Assembly: GCA_937995785.1 (NCBI GenBank) | Contig: CALKJQ010000015.1 | Location: 1-43,754 of the forward strand | DNA: 43,754 nucleotides | Source: Candidatus Kapaibacterium sp. | GTDB lineage: Bacteria > Bacteroidota > Ignavibacteria > Kapaibacteriales > UBA2268 | Reading direction: 5' to 3' | Shown: one piece after another, positions 1 through 9,335 of the stretch | Position numbering within the stretch: position 1 is the first letter of the stretch | Layout of the letters: every line of letters begins with the position of its first letter | Position numbers and translations under genes: made by a program | Notes under the pieces: generated by a model | Databases searched by the model: none | The model's input: the letters and a program-made list of their open reading frames with translations, nothing else | What the model was told of the DNA's origin: nothing

Positions 1-527
1 AAATCAGTATTATTAGCTCTTAAATCAACAGCAATTGTAAGCAACGAATTTTTGGCATTAAAGCCAATAATAAAGGTTCCGCTAAATGTTCCATCAATCA
101 ATTGTGAGCCGGAAAACACAGTAGAATCAACAATTGTTTGGATTTGTTGAGCCATACGGTACGATGCTTTAGCCAAAGCAACTTTCTCGTCGGTACCCAA
201 TGCGCCAGACGCAGCTTGAGCAGTAGAATCCTTAATTTTGGTAATCAATGAATTGATGTTGTCGAGTGCGTCCATTGCTATACTTGTAACATTTTTGGCA
301 TCGCCAACTGTGTTCATCGCAGATTGTAAAGAGCCATTGCGTGCCAATAATGCGCGAGCAGTTATATATCCTGCAACGTCATCGGCGGCGTTATTTATTC
401 TTAACCCCGTGGACAACCTTAACTGACGCAACGAAATATCTCGGTTCGATACATCCAATGCGTTATATGCATTCTCTGCGGGAATATTCGTTCTTATACG
501 CGTGTTACCACCAATTGCGAAAGGCAT
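1..527 (-). CDS. Flagellin (3' part runs off the window edge)
   Basis: Reverse-strand translation from the ATG at 527 gives MPFAIGGNTRIRTNIPAENAYNALDVSNRDISLRQLRLSTGLRINNAADDVAGYITARALLARNGSL..., a flagellin N-terminal D0/D1 closely similar to the neighbouring full flagellin. Open to base 1; SD AGGAGG upstream. Confidence 0.95.
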   Translation of the reverse strand, partial: MPFAIGGNTRIRTNIPAENAYNALDVSNRDISLRQLRLSTGLRINNAADDVAGYITARALLARNGSLQSAMNTVGDAKNVTSIAMDALDNINSLITKIKDSTAQAASGALGTDEKVALAKASYRMAQQIQTIVDSTVFSGSQLIDGTFSGTFIIGFNAKNSLLTIAVDLRANNTD

Positions 528-545
528 AATTTCCTCCTAAATTAA

Positions 546-1481
546 TTAACCTTGAATTAACCTTAAGAATGCTTGTGGATTGGCATTTGCTTGGGTTAAT
601 GAAATTAATGAAGCTTGTTGCAAAAACTGCGATTTGATTAATTGCAATTGCTCCTTGGCAACATCTGCATCTTCAATTCTCGAAATAGCAGCATTGTAGT
701 TCACAATTTGATTCTTCAAAATATCTTCTTGAGAGTTCAATCTATTAACAATACCACCTAAGAATGATGCTACTTTATTCACATTGTTAATTGCATCAGC
801 CAAGCTTGTTAATGTAGTCTGAATTTTAGCAAAATCGAAAATACCTAAGTCGTTTGCACTCACGTTATTGAAATCACGCATATCCAAACCCGTGATACCA
901 CCAAAGAAATTGGTATTCATTGCATTTGCATCGAAAAAGTTGCTTTCGACATTGAATTCTTGATTTTGCCGCGTCATATCTACATTCAAAGTTAACAAAC
1001 TGTTCGTCGCATTGCTGCCAATTACGAATGAAGCCGAGAAAGTTCCATCCAATAACTGACGACCACCAAAAACTGTGGAATCAACAACTGTTTGGATTTG
1101 TTGCGCAAAACGGTATGCAGCTTTTGCTAACGCAATTTTTTCGTCCGTTCCAGTTGCGCCCGATGCAGCCTGAGCCGTTGCATCTTTGATTTTGATAAGC
1201 AAATCGTTGATGTTTTCGAGTGAATCCATAGTTATATACGATACGTTCTGAGCATCTCCCACAGCTAGCAAAGCTGCTTTCAACGACCCATTGCGAGCCA
1301 TTAATGCCCGAGATGTAATGTAGCCAGCTACATCGTCTCCCGCATTGTTGATTCGTTTACCTGTTGAAAGACGCAACTGCCTTAACGATATGTCGCGATT
1401 GGAAATATCTAGTGCATTGTATGCGTTCTCTGCAGGTGTATTTGTTCTTATTCTGGCATTACCGCCAATTGCAAAAGGCAT
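546..1481 (-). CDS. Flagellin (311 aa)
   Basis: N-terminal LRLSTGKRINNAGDDVAGYITSRAL and C-terminal KSQFLQQASLISLTQANANPQAFLRLIQG are flagellin D0/D1 signatures; SD GGAGGTG upstream of the ATG. Confidence 0.96.
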   Translation of the reverse strand: MPFAIGGNARIRTNTPAENAYNALDISNRDISLRQLRLSTGKRINNAGDDVAGYITSRALMARNGSLKAALLAVGDAQNVSYITMDSLENINDLLIKIKDATAQAASGATGTDEKIALAKAAYRFAQQIQTVVDSTVFGGRQLLDGTFSASFVIGSNATNSLLTLNVDMTRQNQEFNVESNFFDANAMNTNFFGGITGLDMRDFNNVSANDLGIFDFAKIQTTLTSLADAINNVNKVASFLGGIVNRLNSQEDILKNQIVNYNAAISRIEDADVAKEQLQLIKSQFLQQASLISLTQANANPQAFLRLIQG

Positions 1482-1512
1482 TATTCACCTCCATGTGATA
1501 TTTTACATATTT

Positions 1513-1530
1513 TTTTCAGGGGGCTGAAAA
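1513..1530 (-). promoter_or_regulatory. Perfect 7-bp stem / 4-nt loop hairpin in the flagellin 5' UTR
   Basis: TTTTCAG-GGGG-CTGAAAA on the + strand, 32 bp upstream of the flagellin ATG. Confidence 0.5.
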
Positions 1531-1567
1531 TCATAATATTATACAATTTTTCATCATTTTTGATTAA

Positions 1568-1583
1568 CACAACCAGTGTGCCA
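1568..1583 (-). promoter_or_regulatory. Candidate sigma-54 (-24/-12) promoter for the flagellin pair
   Basis: Minus strand reads TGGCAC-ACTGG-TTGTG; matches TGGCAC-N5-TTGY with 10 bp between the GG and G(C/T) dinucleotides; about 87 nt upstream of the ATG. Confidence 0.6.
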
Positions 1584-2031
1584 TTCAATTTTATAATAAT
1601 CATTTGAATCACCTTCTGTGGTTTTATTCATTCAAATTTATATTTAAGTTTTGATGTAAAATATTCACGCCAAAATGATTTGTAATCCATATTTTTATCT
1701 TCAAATATTTTTCTTCATTGCCTATTAGCAATGATTTACGAGCAATGCAACTTTTTTAACACATAATTTTACATTTTATAATTCTTGCCTAATATTGGTT
1801 ATTTTTTTGGGAGATGGTTAATTTTATACAATTTTTTTTTAATTTATCATTTAATTTTTGGTTTTGAATTTAAAAAACTATTTTTTATATTTTGGTTATT
1901 AATCAACAATTAAACATATGTTTGTTTTATTTTGTAGAATAATAAAACTCTCGTTTTTAATTATGATATTTATTTAAACAGCAAGATTAGGGCAATTTGT
2001 GTTAATTTAGCAAAATTTTAACTTACAAAAA

Positions 2032-3573
2032 ATGAAAAATACCGAATTATTGATAATTGGCAGTGGATTGGCAGGATTGGTTGCTGCTTGGACTGCTGCC
2101 GAAAAAGGAAAAAAAGTTACAATAATTAATAAATCAAATTCTCTAATGAGTGGAAGCACACCATGGGCTCAAGGAGGAATAATTTTTGAAGGAGAAAATG
2201 ATAATCCACAGAAACTTAAAGAGGATATAATTAATGCGGGTGATGGTGCTTGCTGGATACCCGCTGTCGACCAACTTGTTCGCTATGGTCCAAAATTAGT
2301 TAAAGAACTTTTAATCGATACATTCAAAGTTGATTTCGATTATTCAGATGGTCATTTAGATTTTACCGAAGAAGGTGCCCATTCTGTTCGGAGGATTATC
2401 CACAGCAAGGACACCACAGGCAAAGCAATAGCCCAAGCTATTGTTCCAGCGGTGGAAAACAATAAAAATATAACAATATTTAACAATCACACAGCAATTG
2501 ATTTATTAACGCTGTCCCACCACTCAACCAATCCGTTGGATTTGTATGAAAAACCAGCCTGTTTTGGGGCTTTTATTTTGAACAACAAAACAAATGAAGT
2601 GTTTCCAATTTATGCCAACAATACGTTTTTGGCTACTGGTGGACTTGGACAAGTTTACATCAATACAACTAACCCCGATGAATCCACTGGCGATGGATTT
2701 GCGATGGCATATCGTGCAGGTGCTCGTTTGTTGAATATGCATTATATCCAATTCCACCCTACCACAGTTTATAGTCCTCACGGGCGATTTCTTATATCCG
2801 AATCCGTTCGAGGCGAAGGTGCATTTCTAATCGATAAACACGGGAACCGCTTTATGGAAAAATATCATCCACAATTGGAACTTGCTCCTCGCGACATTGT
2901 TGCCCGCTCAATTTATGATGTAATGCTCGAAACCAACCACCCCTGTGTGTATTTGGACATTCGTCATAAAGATTCTGAATGGTTGCAAAACCGCTTTCCT
3001 TCTATTAATGCTTTTCTTCAATCAGTTGGTATTGATATGTCGAGCGAATCTATTCCTGTTGTTCCAGCTGCACATTATGCTTGTGGTGGAGTTGGAGTAA
3101 GTTTAAAAGGACGCACTTCGCTTCAAAGACTCTATGCAATTGGCGAGGTATCGTGCACCGGAGTGCACGGTGCAAACAGATTAGCATCTACTTCGTTGCT
3201 CGAAGCACTCACCTGGGGTTGGGTTGCCGCCAACGAAGTTTGCGAGAATAAAGAAGACGACAACTATTTTCCCGAAATTTACGAATGGAAAGACGAAACC
3301 GAAGAAATAGATAACGCCTTGATTGCCCAAGATTGGTTGAATATTAAACACACGATGTGGAACTATGTTGGTTTGGTTCGCACCAAAGCTCGTTTGCATC
3401 GTGCTCAACAGATATTTCGCCATCTTTCGACCGAAATCGAGGACTTTTATCGAAAAGCTAAAATGACCAAAGAAATAATACAACTTCGTAATGGCGTTAC
3501 TACCGCCTATGCCATCACCAATTTCGCTATCGAAGATAGAACTTCGAGGGGCTGCCATTATATTAAAAAATGA
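2032..3573 (+). CDS. nadB: L-aspartate oxidase
   Basis: N-terminal FAD motif GSGLAGLVAAWTAA, STPWAQGG, HxxxTTGKAI, QFHPTTVY, AAHYACGGV, GEVSCTGVHGANRLASTSLLEAL; typical NadB. Confidence 0.95.
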   Translation: MKNTELLIIGSGLAGLVAAWTAAEKGKKVTIINKSNSLMSGSTPWAQGGIIFEGENDNPQKLKEDIINAGDGACWIPAVDQLVRYGPKLVKELLIDTFKVDFDYSDGHLDFTEEGAHSVRRIIHSKDTTGKAIAQAIVPAVENNKNITIFNNHTAIDLLTLSHHSTNPLDLYEKPACFGAFILNNKTNEVFPIYANNTFLATGGLGQVYINTTNPDESTGDGFAMAYRAGARLLNMHYIQFHPTTVYSPHGRFLISESVRGEGAFLIDKHGNRFMEKYHPQLELAPRDIVARSIYDVMLETNHPCVYLDIRHKDSEWLQNRFPSINAFLQSVGIDMSSESIPVVPAAHYACGGVGVSLKGRTSLQRLYAIGEVSCTGVHGANRLASTSLLEALTWGWVAANEVCENKEDDNYFPEIYEWKDETEEIDNALIAQDWLNIKHTMWNYVGLVRTKARLHRAQQIFRHLSTEIEDFYRKAKMTKEIIQLRNGVTTAYAITNFAIEDRTSRGCHYIKK

Positions 3574-3632
3574 TATAGATTTTAATTATTTCATAGTTTT
3601 TTACTAATTTTACTCAATTAAATTTTGCAAAT

Positions 3633-4409
3633 ATGAAACAGAAATTATTTTTTATTCTTGCTCTGACTTTTTTGGTTACAAATCTTTTATTTTCGCAAGA
3701 AAAAACAATCACAGAATATCTGCAGCTGTATTCTCAAGGCAAGATGAACGAAGTTCTGACTGCATTGCCCGATTTATTAGTAGAATATCCAAACGACCCA
3801 GGAGTAAAATTATTACTTGCTGTGGTTTCGGAAAATGCCGAAAAAGCAGTTGAAATTTATAAAGAAATTGTACAAAAATTTCCCGAAAGCCAATGGGCAG
3901 ACGACGCTTATTGGAGATTGCTTCAGTATTATGCTGTGAAAGGCGATGTGGACAAAGCAGAATACGAACTAAATAACTTTCGCAAACGCTATCCAACAAG
4001 TGAATATCTTCCACCAGCAACCGATGTTGTCCGTACTGCACGCAGTATTGCAAATGCAAAATTGAAACAAATCGAAGATAATCTTAAAAAAGACGAAACC
4101 CAACAAACCCAATCCCAACCTTCGAAAAAAACAACAACAGAACCAAAAGTAGAAAAGACCGAAACAAAAAGTGGTACCGTTTCGTATGGATTACAAGTTG
4201 GTGTTTATAGTACGATGGAAACTGCAGAAGCAGAAAAGGAAAAATTCTTGAAAAAACGTTTGAGAACTACTATCGAAGAAAAAATGATTAACGGACAAAA
4301 ACGCTATGCAGTTGTTATTGGCAACTATTCCTCCAAGGAATCAGCCGAAGCAGCTAAGCAAATAATTCAACAACAATGCGAATGTGAACCAATTATTTAT
4401 GAAAAATAA
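3633..4409 (+). CDS. TPR-like protein with C-terminal SPOR domain
   Basis: Signal peptide, TPR-like helical region (YPNDPGVKLLLAVV..., DDAYWRLLQYYAVKGDVDKA) and SPOR-like C-terminus (GLQVGVYSTMETAEAEKEKF...YAVVIGNYSSKESAEAAKQII). Confidence 0.8.
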   Translation: MKQKLFFILALTFLVTNLLFSQEKTITEYLQLYSQGKMNEVLTALPDLLVEYPNDPGVKLLLAVVSENAEKAVEIYKEIVQKFPESQWADDAYWRLLQYYAVKGDVDKAEYELNNFRKRYPTSEYLPPATDVVRTARSIANAKLKQIEDNLKKDETQQTQSQPSKKTTTEPKVEKTETKSGTVSYGLQVGVYSTMETAEAEKEKFLKKRLRTTIEEKMINGQKRYAVVIGNYSSKESAEAAKQIIQQQCECEPIIYEK

Positions 4410-4474
4410 AAATTAGATATGAATCGTTATCTAATCGAAAGTTTTTGCGTTCATTGATAATTTAAAAGTTATAC

Positions 4475-4888
4475 CTGGAAGTGTGGATAGTGGCTGGGTG
4501 AATTATTTTATCCAGAGGAAAGTCCGAACTCCGCAGAGCAATAAGCTTCCTAACGGGAAGGTGGAGTAATCCACGGAAAGTGCCACAGAAAACATACAGC
4601 CAAAGTTTAACATAGTCATCAAACTATGATATCACTTTGGTAATGGTGAAAAGGTGGGGTAAGAGCCCACCGGGTTGTTGGCGACAACAATCGCACGGCA
4701 AACCCCTTATGGAGCAAGGGCAAGCAGGTTATATTGCTTTTTTTTACGAAAGCAACCTTCTGGCTCGGAAGTAAGTAATCGGGTAGCCCGCTATATAAGA
4801 ACAAAATGGCAACATTTTGTCGAGATAAATCACTATCGATTTATTCTATTGGAATAAATACACAGAATTCGGCTTATAGCACTTCCAG
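4475..4888 (+). ncRNA. rnpB: RNase P RNA (class A type)
   Basis: P1 pairing CTGGAAGTG (4475-) / CACTTCCAG (4880-4888); conserved GAGGAAAGTCCGAACTCC, CCACGGAAAGTGCCACAGAAAA, GGTGAAAAGGTGGGGTAAGAGCCCACCG, GCAAACCCCTTATGGAGCAAGGGCAAG, CAGAATTCGGCTTATAG; followed by a T8 run. Confidence 0.95.
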
Positions 4889-4924
4889 TTTTTTTTAAAG
4901 ATATGAAATTTATAGGAAAATAAA

Positions 4925-5239
4925 ATGAATATACCCGATGATCCATTTATTCAAGAACTTTTGCCCGAGTTTGTGGACACTTGGCTAAATGATATGGAAA
5001 CAAAGTTACCAATTTACATCGAAACCAAAAATGCTACAGATTTATATCGTTTGGCTCACACCCTTAAAGGTTCTTGTTATCAATTTGGAATTGACGAAGT
5101 TGCCCAAAAAGGAATTGATCTTATGGCTCTTGCAAAAGCCGAAGAATGGGAAAAATCCCTAATTATGGGTAATGAAATTATCGAAATGTTTAAAGAAGCT
5201 AAACAATTTCTGATAGATAAGGGTTTATATCAGGGATAA
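4925..5239 (+). CDS. Orphan HPt (histidine phosphotransfer) domain protein
   Basis: Motif LAHTLKGSCYQFG, the phospho-accepting His motif of HPt domains, in a 104-aa single-domain protein. Confidence 0.85.
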   Translation: MNIPDDPFIQELLPEFVDTWLNDMETKLPIYIETKNATDLYRLAHTLKGSCYQFGIDEVAQKGIDLMALAKAEEWEKSLIMGNEIIEMFKEAKQFLIDKGLYQG

Positions 5240-5246
5240 AAATAAA

Positions 5247-5768
5247 ATGAAAACAAATAATGTCTTTAAGTCGATTTTATTGACTATATTTATACTTGTA
5301 AATATGGCTTATTCACAGCCTTCGGGGCAAATTAGAGTTGCTGTTCTGCCATTCGAGAACGCCGATGGTCGTATGGAGTATAATATTTGGAGCTATCAAT
5401 TACAAGATTCAATTGCTAAATATCTGATTTCGAAGGATCCTAACGAATTTAACTACAGGATTGTTCCAATCGATTCCATCGAAGTGTTGCTTGCCGAATT
5501 GAATATCAATCCTTACAATCCCCAGTATGCCAGCGATATGTGGAAAGTAGTCGAAAAATTGAATTGCCAAAAGGTGATTTCGGGCAACTTTAATATTCAG
5601 CATAAAAAATTTCTAATCAATGCTTATATTTACATACCCGAATTAAAGTTACCCGACCCGCGATACCAAGTAAAAGACATTTTTAAGGACATTACTGATG
5701 AAGATATATATTCGGCTGCCGAATTAATTGGTAAACGTCTCCGCCCCGCCATACTTGCAGGTGATTAG
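5247..5768 (+). CDS. Secreted TolB-N/FlgO-like or LpoB-like protein
   Basis: Signal peptide then RVAVLPFENADG...WSYQLQDSIAKYL...VEKLNCQKVISGNFNIQHKKFLINAYIY, the pattern of TolB-N/CsgG-like domains. Confidence 0.55.
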   Translation: MKTNNVFKSILLTIFILVNMAYSQPSGQIRVAVLPFENADGRMEYNIWSYQLQDSIAKYLISKDPNEFNYRIVPIDSIEVLLAELNINPYNPQYASDMWKVVEKLNCQKVISGNFNIQHKKFLINAYIYIPELKLPDPRYQVKDIFKDITDEDIYSAAELIGKRLRPAILAGD

Positions 5769-5774
5769 GTAGTT

Positions 5775-6830
5775 ATGGACAATTCCAGCAAAACTATACT
5801 GATTTTCCTATTTATTATTGTATTATTATTTCTTTTGCATATACTTCAGTCAATTCTATTGCCATTGTTTCTTGCTTTTTTTGTTGCTGCAATTTTCCAA
5901 CCAATTGTTATTTTTCTTAAAAGGATTAAAATTCCAACATTTATTTCGATAACGCTTATAGTTATTTTTATTTTTGCAGTTTTTTTTGGTATTTTCTTAG
6001 TTGTCCAATCCACTATGAGCGATATCATTGCCGAAAGCGAATATCTTTCGAAGCAAATCACATCGAGGGTAAACGATATTTTTGCATGGGCAAACTCAAC
6101 TTTTGGTTCCAAACTTTCATTCAACCGACTTTACAAGCAAATAATCAAACAAATGGACACGGCTTGGATTAGCCAGCGAGCTAGCGATGTGTTTGGCTGG
6201 CTATCTTCATTCACGGGTTCTACTGTAATGTTTTTTCTGTATCTTGCTGTCCTGTTGTCGGGAATGGCAAATTATAAGAAATTCTTTGAATATGTCGAGG
6301 ATTTCCAACCCGATGGCAAAATTTTAAAATCTTACGAAAAAATACAAAAAGTAATTTCTTCATATATGGTTATTAAATCCATTCTAAATATTATTATGGC
6401 TTTGATAACTTATGTTGTATGTGTTTCTTTTGGAGTGAAATTTGCTCTTTTTTGGAGTTTTATTACTTTTATTGTCAGTTTTATCCCTACTATTGGTTCA
6501 GTTGTTTCTACTGCTTTTCCCGGTTTAATGGCAGTTATCCAATTTGATAGTTTTAATGCAGTTTTAGTTTTTCTTGGAATTTTGATTGCGGCACACTTTA
6601 TAATGGGCAATATAGTAGAACCCATAATAATGGGCACTAATATGAGCATTAATACTCTGACCGTGATTTTTGGATTAGTTTTTTGGGGATTTATTTGGGG
6701 TATACCGGGAATGATGCTATCGGTGCCATTGCTTGTTGTATTTAAAATTGCTCTTGAGCAATTTACTTCATTGAGTATTTTTTCGCGCCTAATGGGAGTT
6801 CCCGACAAAAAAGCATCTAATCCAACCTAA
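5775..6830 (+). CDS. AI-2E family transporter (PerM-like)
   Basis: Polytopic membrane protein with typical ends (LFLAFFVAAIFQPIV; VSFIPTIGSVVSTAFPGLMAV; EPIIMGTNMSINTLTVIFGLVFWGFIWGIPGMMLSVPLLVVFKI). Confidence 0.92.
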   Translation: MDNSSKTILIFLFIIVLLFLLHILQSILLPLFLAFFVAAIFQPIVIFLKRIKIPTFISITLIVIFIFAVFFGIFLVVQSTMSDIIAESEYLSKQITSRVNDIFAWANSTFGSKLSFNRLYKQIIKQMDTAWISQRASDVFGWLSSFTGSTVMFFLYLAVLLSGMANYKKFFEYVEDFQPDGKILKSYEKIQKVISSYMVIKSILNIIMALITYVVCVSFGVKFALFWSFITFIVSFIPTIGSVVSTAFPGLMAVIQFDSFNAVLVFLGILIAAHFIMGNIVEPIIMGTNMSINTLTVIFGLVFWGFIWGIPGMMLSVPLLVVFKIALEQFTSLSIFSRLMGVPDKKASNPT

Positions 6831-8067
6831 TTGCGGCGATTGTTACTGCCGACTTGGTTTCTTTTTCGTACCATTGATTATAATCTAAGAGTGTTGCTGT
6901 TTTTGGCTGCATTGCAATTAGTTGTGAATATATGGGAGATAAGCCACATATTTTCCATTTGTCTTGGTCGAATATTGCTTTGTCGAAAAATGCCTTTGTA
7001 TTTAAATTTAAAATTGTATTTATAGTTATTTTGTCTTCGTGTTCGCATTCTTCCAATTTATCGATTGCATCGTATTCATCTCCAAATTTAAGACCAATGT
7101 GCGCAAAATCAACACTTGATATCCAGCAAACTTTTTTACCCGAGTTATCGACTACATTTCTAATTATTTCGAGAAATCGTGAAATTAATTGGTCATCGAT
7201 TGGCTGCGTTTTGGTAATTAAAAATTCGTGGAACGAACCAACGAGAATTGGCAGTATCTTGATTTTCTTATTCTGAAATAGGTAACTCAAAATAACAGCT
7301 GCATATTCGATAGAATGTTCCCAGCGGTGAGCTTGTTCATCGATTTGTCGAATTTTTATTAGTTTTAAATAATCATCGCCAAATGCGTTGGTTGATTGCT
7401 CGAATATCGATTTAAGCAAATCCAAATCAATTTCTAAATTACCTAACGGGGTTTCGTAATGTTTTTCGGTAAACATATAATAACTCGAGAACGCATAGTG
7501 CGAGGTTCCAAAAATTACAAAAGTATCGGCATCGGATTGAGAAATGGCATCGTAGGCGGCAGCATATACGCGATGAGAATGTTCCTCGAGGGATAAATCT
7601 AAATGAGGTGCAATTATACCTTGGCTGTTTTTTATAGCTGAGTTAGCAATATTTTTTTGGAACAATTTCTCCATAAACAGCAGGAATTCATCTTTATCTT
7701 GGGGATAGGAATTACCCGAAGTTATCATAGGTCGGCTAATTACCATTAGGTATTGAGATTCGTCCTGTTTGAGTATTTCCCTAAGTCGTTCACTTTCCAA
7801 AAAACCGATTTCGTCCAGTTCTTTAATTTGTTCTAATATATTATCAACATTATCGATTTTAAATTCTTGTCGGAAAACTTCGCGAAAAGTGGCTTCTGTT
7901 ATGTTTTCTTCCAAAAAGTAGAGAATGGAAAACATTTCGGGGGTTACTAATATTGGCTGTTTTGCAATATTCTTTCGGTCGTTCAGCAAAACTAAATCTT
8001 TGTTATCGTATTTGATTGGTCGGATATCTAAATCTTTCCTTAATTTTGGGATAATGCCATCAAACAT
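6817..8067 (-). CDS. MEMO-family protein (AmmeMemoRadiSam system protein B-like) with about 110-aa N-terminal extension
   Basis: GIIAPHLDLSLEEHSHRVYAAAYDAI, FVIFGTSHYAFSSYYMFTEKHYETPLGNLEID, DEQAHRWEHSIEYAAVILSYLF, ILPILVGSFHEFL are MEMO1-family motifs. Confidence 0.9.
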   Translation of the reverse strand: MFDGIIPKLRKDLDIRPIKYDNKDLVLLNDRKNIAKQPILVTPEMFSILYFLEENITEATFREVFRQEFKIDNVDNILEQIKELDEIGFLESERLREILKQDESQYLMVISRPMITSGNSYPQDKDEFLLFMEKLFQKNIANSAIKNSQGIIAPHLDLSLEEHSHRVYAAAYDAISQSDADTFVIFGTSHYAFSSYYMFTEKHYETPLGNLEIDLDLLKSIFEQSTNAFGDDYLKLIKIRQIDEQAHRWEHSIEYAAVILSYLFQNKKIKILPILVGSFHEFLITKTQPIDDQLISRFLEIIRNVVDNSGKKVCWISSVDFAHIGLKFGDEYDAIDKLEECEHEDKITINTILNLNTKAFFDKAIFDQDKWKICGLSPIYSQLIAMQPKTATLLDYNQWYEKETKSAVTIAAIRLD

Positions 8068-8068
8068 A

Positions 8069-9328
8069 CTATTGAGAAGATTTTCGCTTAATGACGATTA
8101 TTGTTTTATCATCATTGTAATTAGTGTTAGCCGAAAAATGTTGCACGGCTTCCATTATCAACAGTGCGATTTCTTTTGCGGCGGATTCTTTGTGTAACTT
8201 AATTAGGTCAATTAATCTTTCGTGACCAAACATTTCATTGTTTTCGTTTTGGGCTTCAGTAATGCCATCGGTAACAATTACCATTATGTCGCCAGGTCGT
8301 AAGCGAGTATTTTCAACATTAAACCTTTGATTAGGGACAATTCCCAAAATACCACCAGTAGAACCCAGAAAACGGAAACTTTCGTCTTCGGCTCGATAGT
8401 GAATTGGCTCGACATGTCCAGCATTGGAATATAGAACTAACCGATTGGATGAATTGGTGAGTTCGCAATAGAACAAGGTAACGAAGCGTTCTAATGGAAA
8501 TGTTTCGTATATCAAATTATTTAAATTATAAAAAATAGCCGAAATCTTTGGTGAAAACTTCAATGCCATTTTAACTGCACCCGACACGAACAAAGCTTGA
8601 ATTGCTGCCGAAAGTCCTTTGCTTGCGGCATCGGCAACCAGAATACCTAATCTATCTTCTTCGTTCTCCAAACTTTGGAAATAATCAAAATAATCACCAC
8701 CAACTTCGCTATCGGGAACGCAAAGTCCAAATATTTCGAAGTCGGAAAACGAAACTGAATGGTCGGGAAGTAGCCCTTTTTGGATATCTGCCGCTTTGTG
8801 AATATCCCGTTGGATTTTTTCTTGGTATTTTAATAATTTGTAGTCTTTTAATCTGGATGATGCAACGGTGCCTATAATCGACAATGTTTCGTAGAAGGAT
8901 TGCAGAATTTGTTCAGCATTAAACCCCAAAACATACTCATAAAATCGTCCGTATTTATTCTTAATAATTTCGCCAACACCAGTAACCGAATAGATAAAAA
9001 TACCACTTTCTTTAAGTATTTGGTCGGTTTCGCGACGGAGCATTGTGCCTTTTTGCCATAATTCTTTCAATACGGGTTGATCGTCGACAGTTAGGGTGTA
9101 GTTCTCGGGGATTTTCTTAACATTTCCGTATTGATATATTATTGAGTAGGTGTTGTCTTCGGGGTTTTTACGCCAAATCCTACCGCCAATAATTTCGAAA
9201 TCGGGAATATCAACAACTCGTTTGACTAAATTGGTTAAAAAGGATACTTCATCGTTAAACTTTTCGTTTGTTATCTGTTCAACTAATTTATAGATTCGTT
9301 TTTGTAGTGAGCTTTGTTCCTTTTGCAT
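8069..9328 (-). CDS. SpoIIE/PP2C-type protein phosphatase with N-terminal GAF-like sensor
   Basis: DIQKGLLPDHSVSFSDFEIFGLCVPDSEVGGDYFDYF, GILVADAASKGLSAAIQALFVSGAV, NAGHVEPIHYR, GDIMVIVTDGITEAQNENNEMFGHERL. Confidence 0.93.
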   Translation of the reverse strand: MQKEQSSLQKRIYKLVEQITNEKFNDEVSFLTNLVKRVVDIPDFEIIGGRIWRKNPEDNTYSIIYQYGNVKKIPENYTLTVDDQPVLKELWQKGTMLRRETDQILKESGIFIYSVTGVGEIIKNKYGRFYEYVLGFNAEQILQSFYETLSIIGTVASSRLKDYKLLKYQEKIQRDIHKAADIQKGLLPDHSVSFSDFEIFGLCVPDSEVGGDYFDYFQSLENEEDRLGILVADAASKGLSAAIQALFVSGAVKMALKFSPKISAIFYNLNNLIYETFPLERFVTLFYCELTNSSNRLVLYSNAGHVEPIHYRAEDESFRFLGSTGGILGIVPNQRFNVENTRLRPGDIMVIVTDGITEAQNENNEMFGHERLIDLIKLHKESAAKEIALLIMEAVQHFSANTNYNDDKTIIVIKRKSSQ

Positions 9329-9335
9329 ATTTAGG

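Noticed and set aside
3153-3176. GTGCACCGGAGTGCACGGTGC nested inverted repeats
   Set aside because: Lies in the conserved CTGVHGANR coding motif of nadB; explained by codon content.
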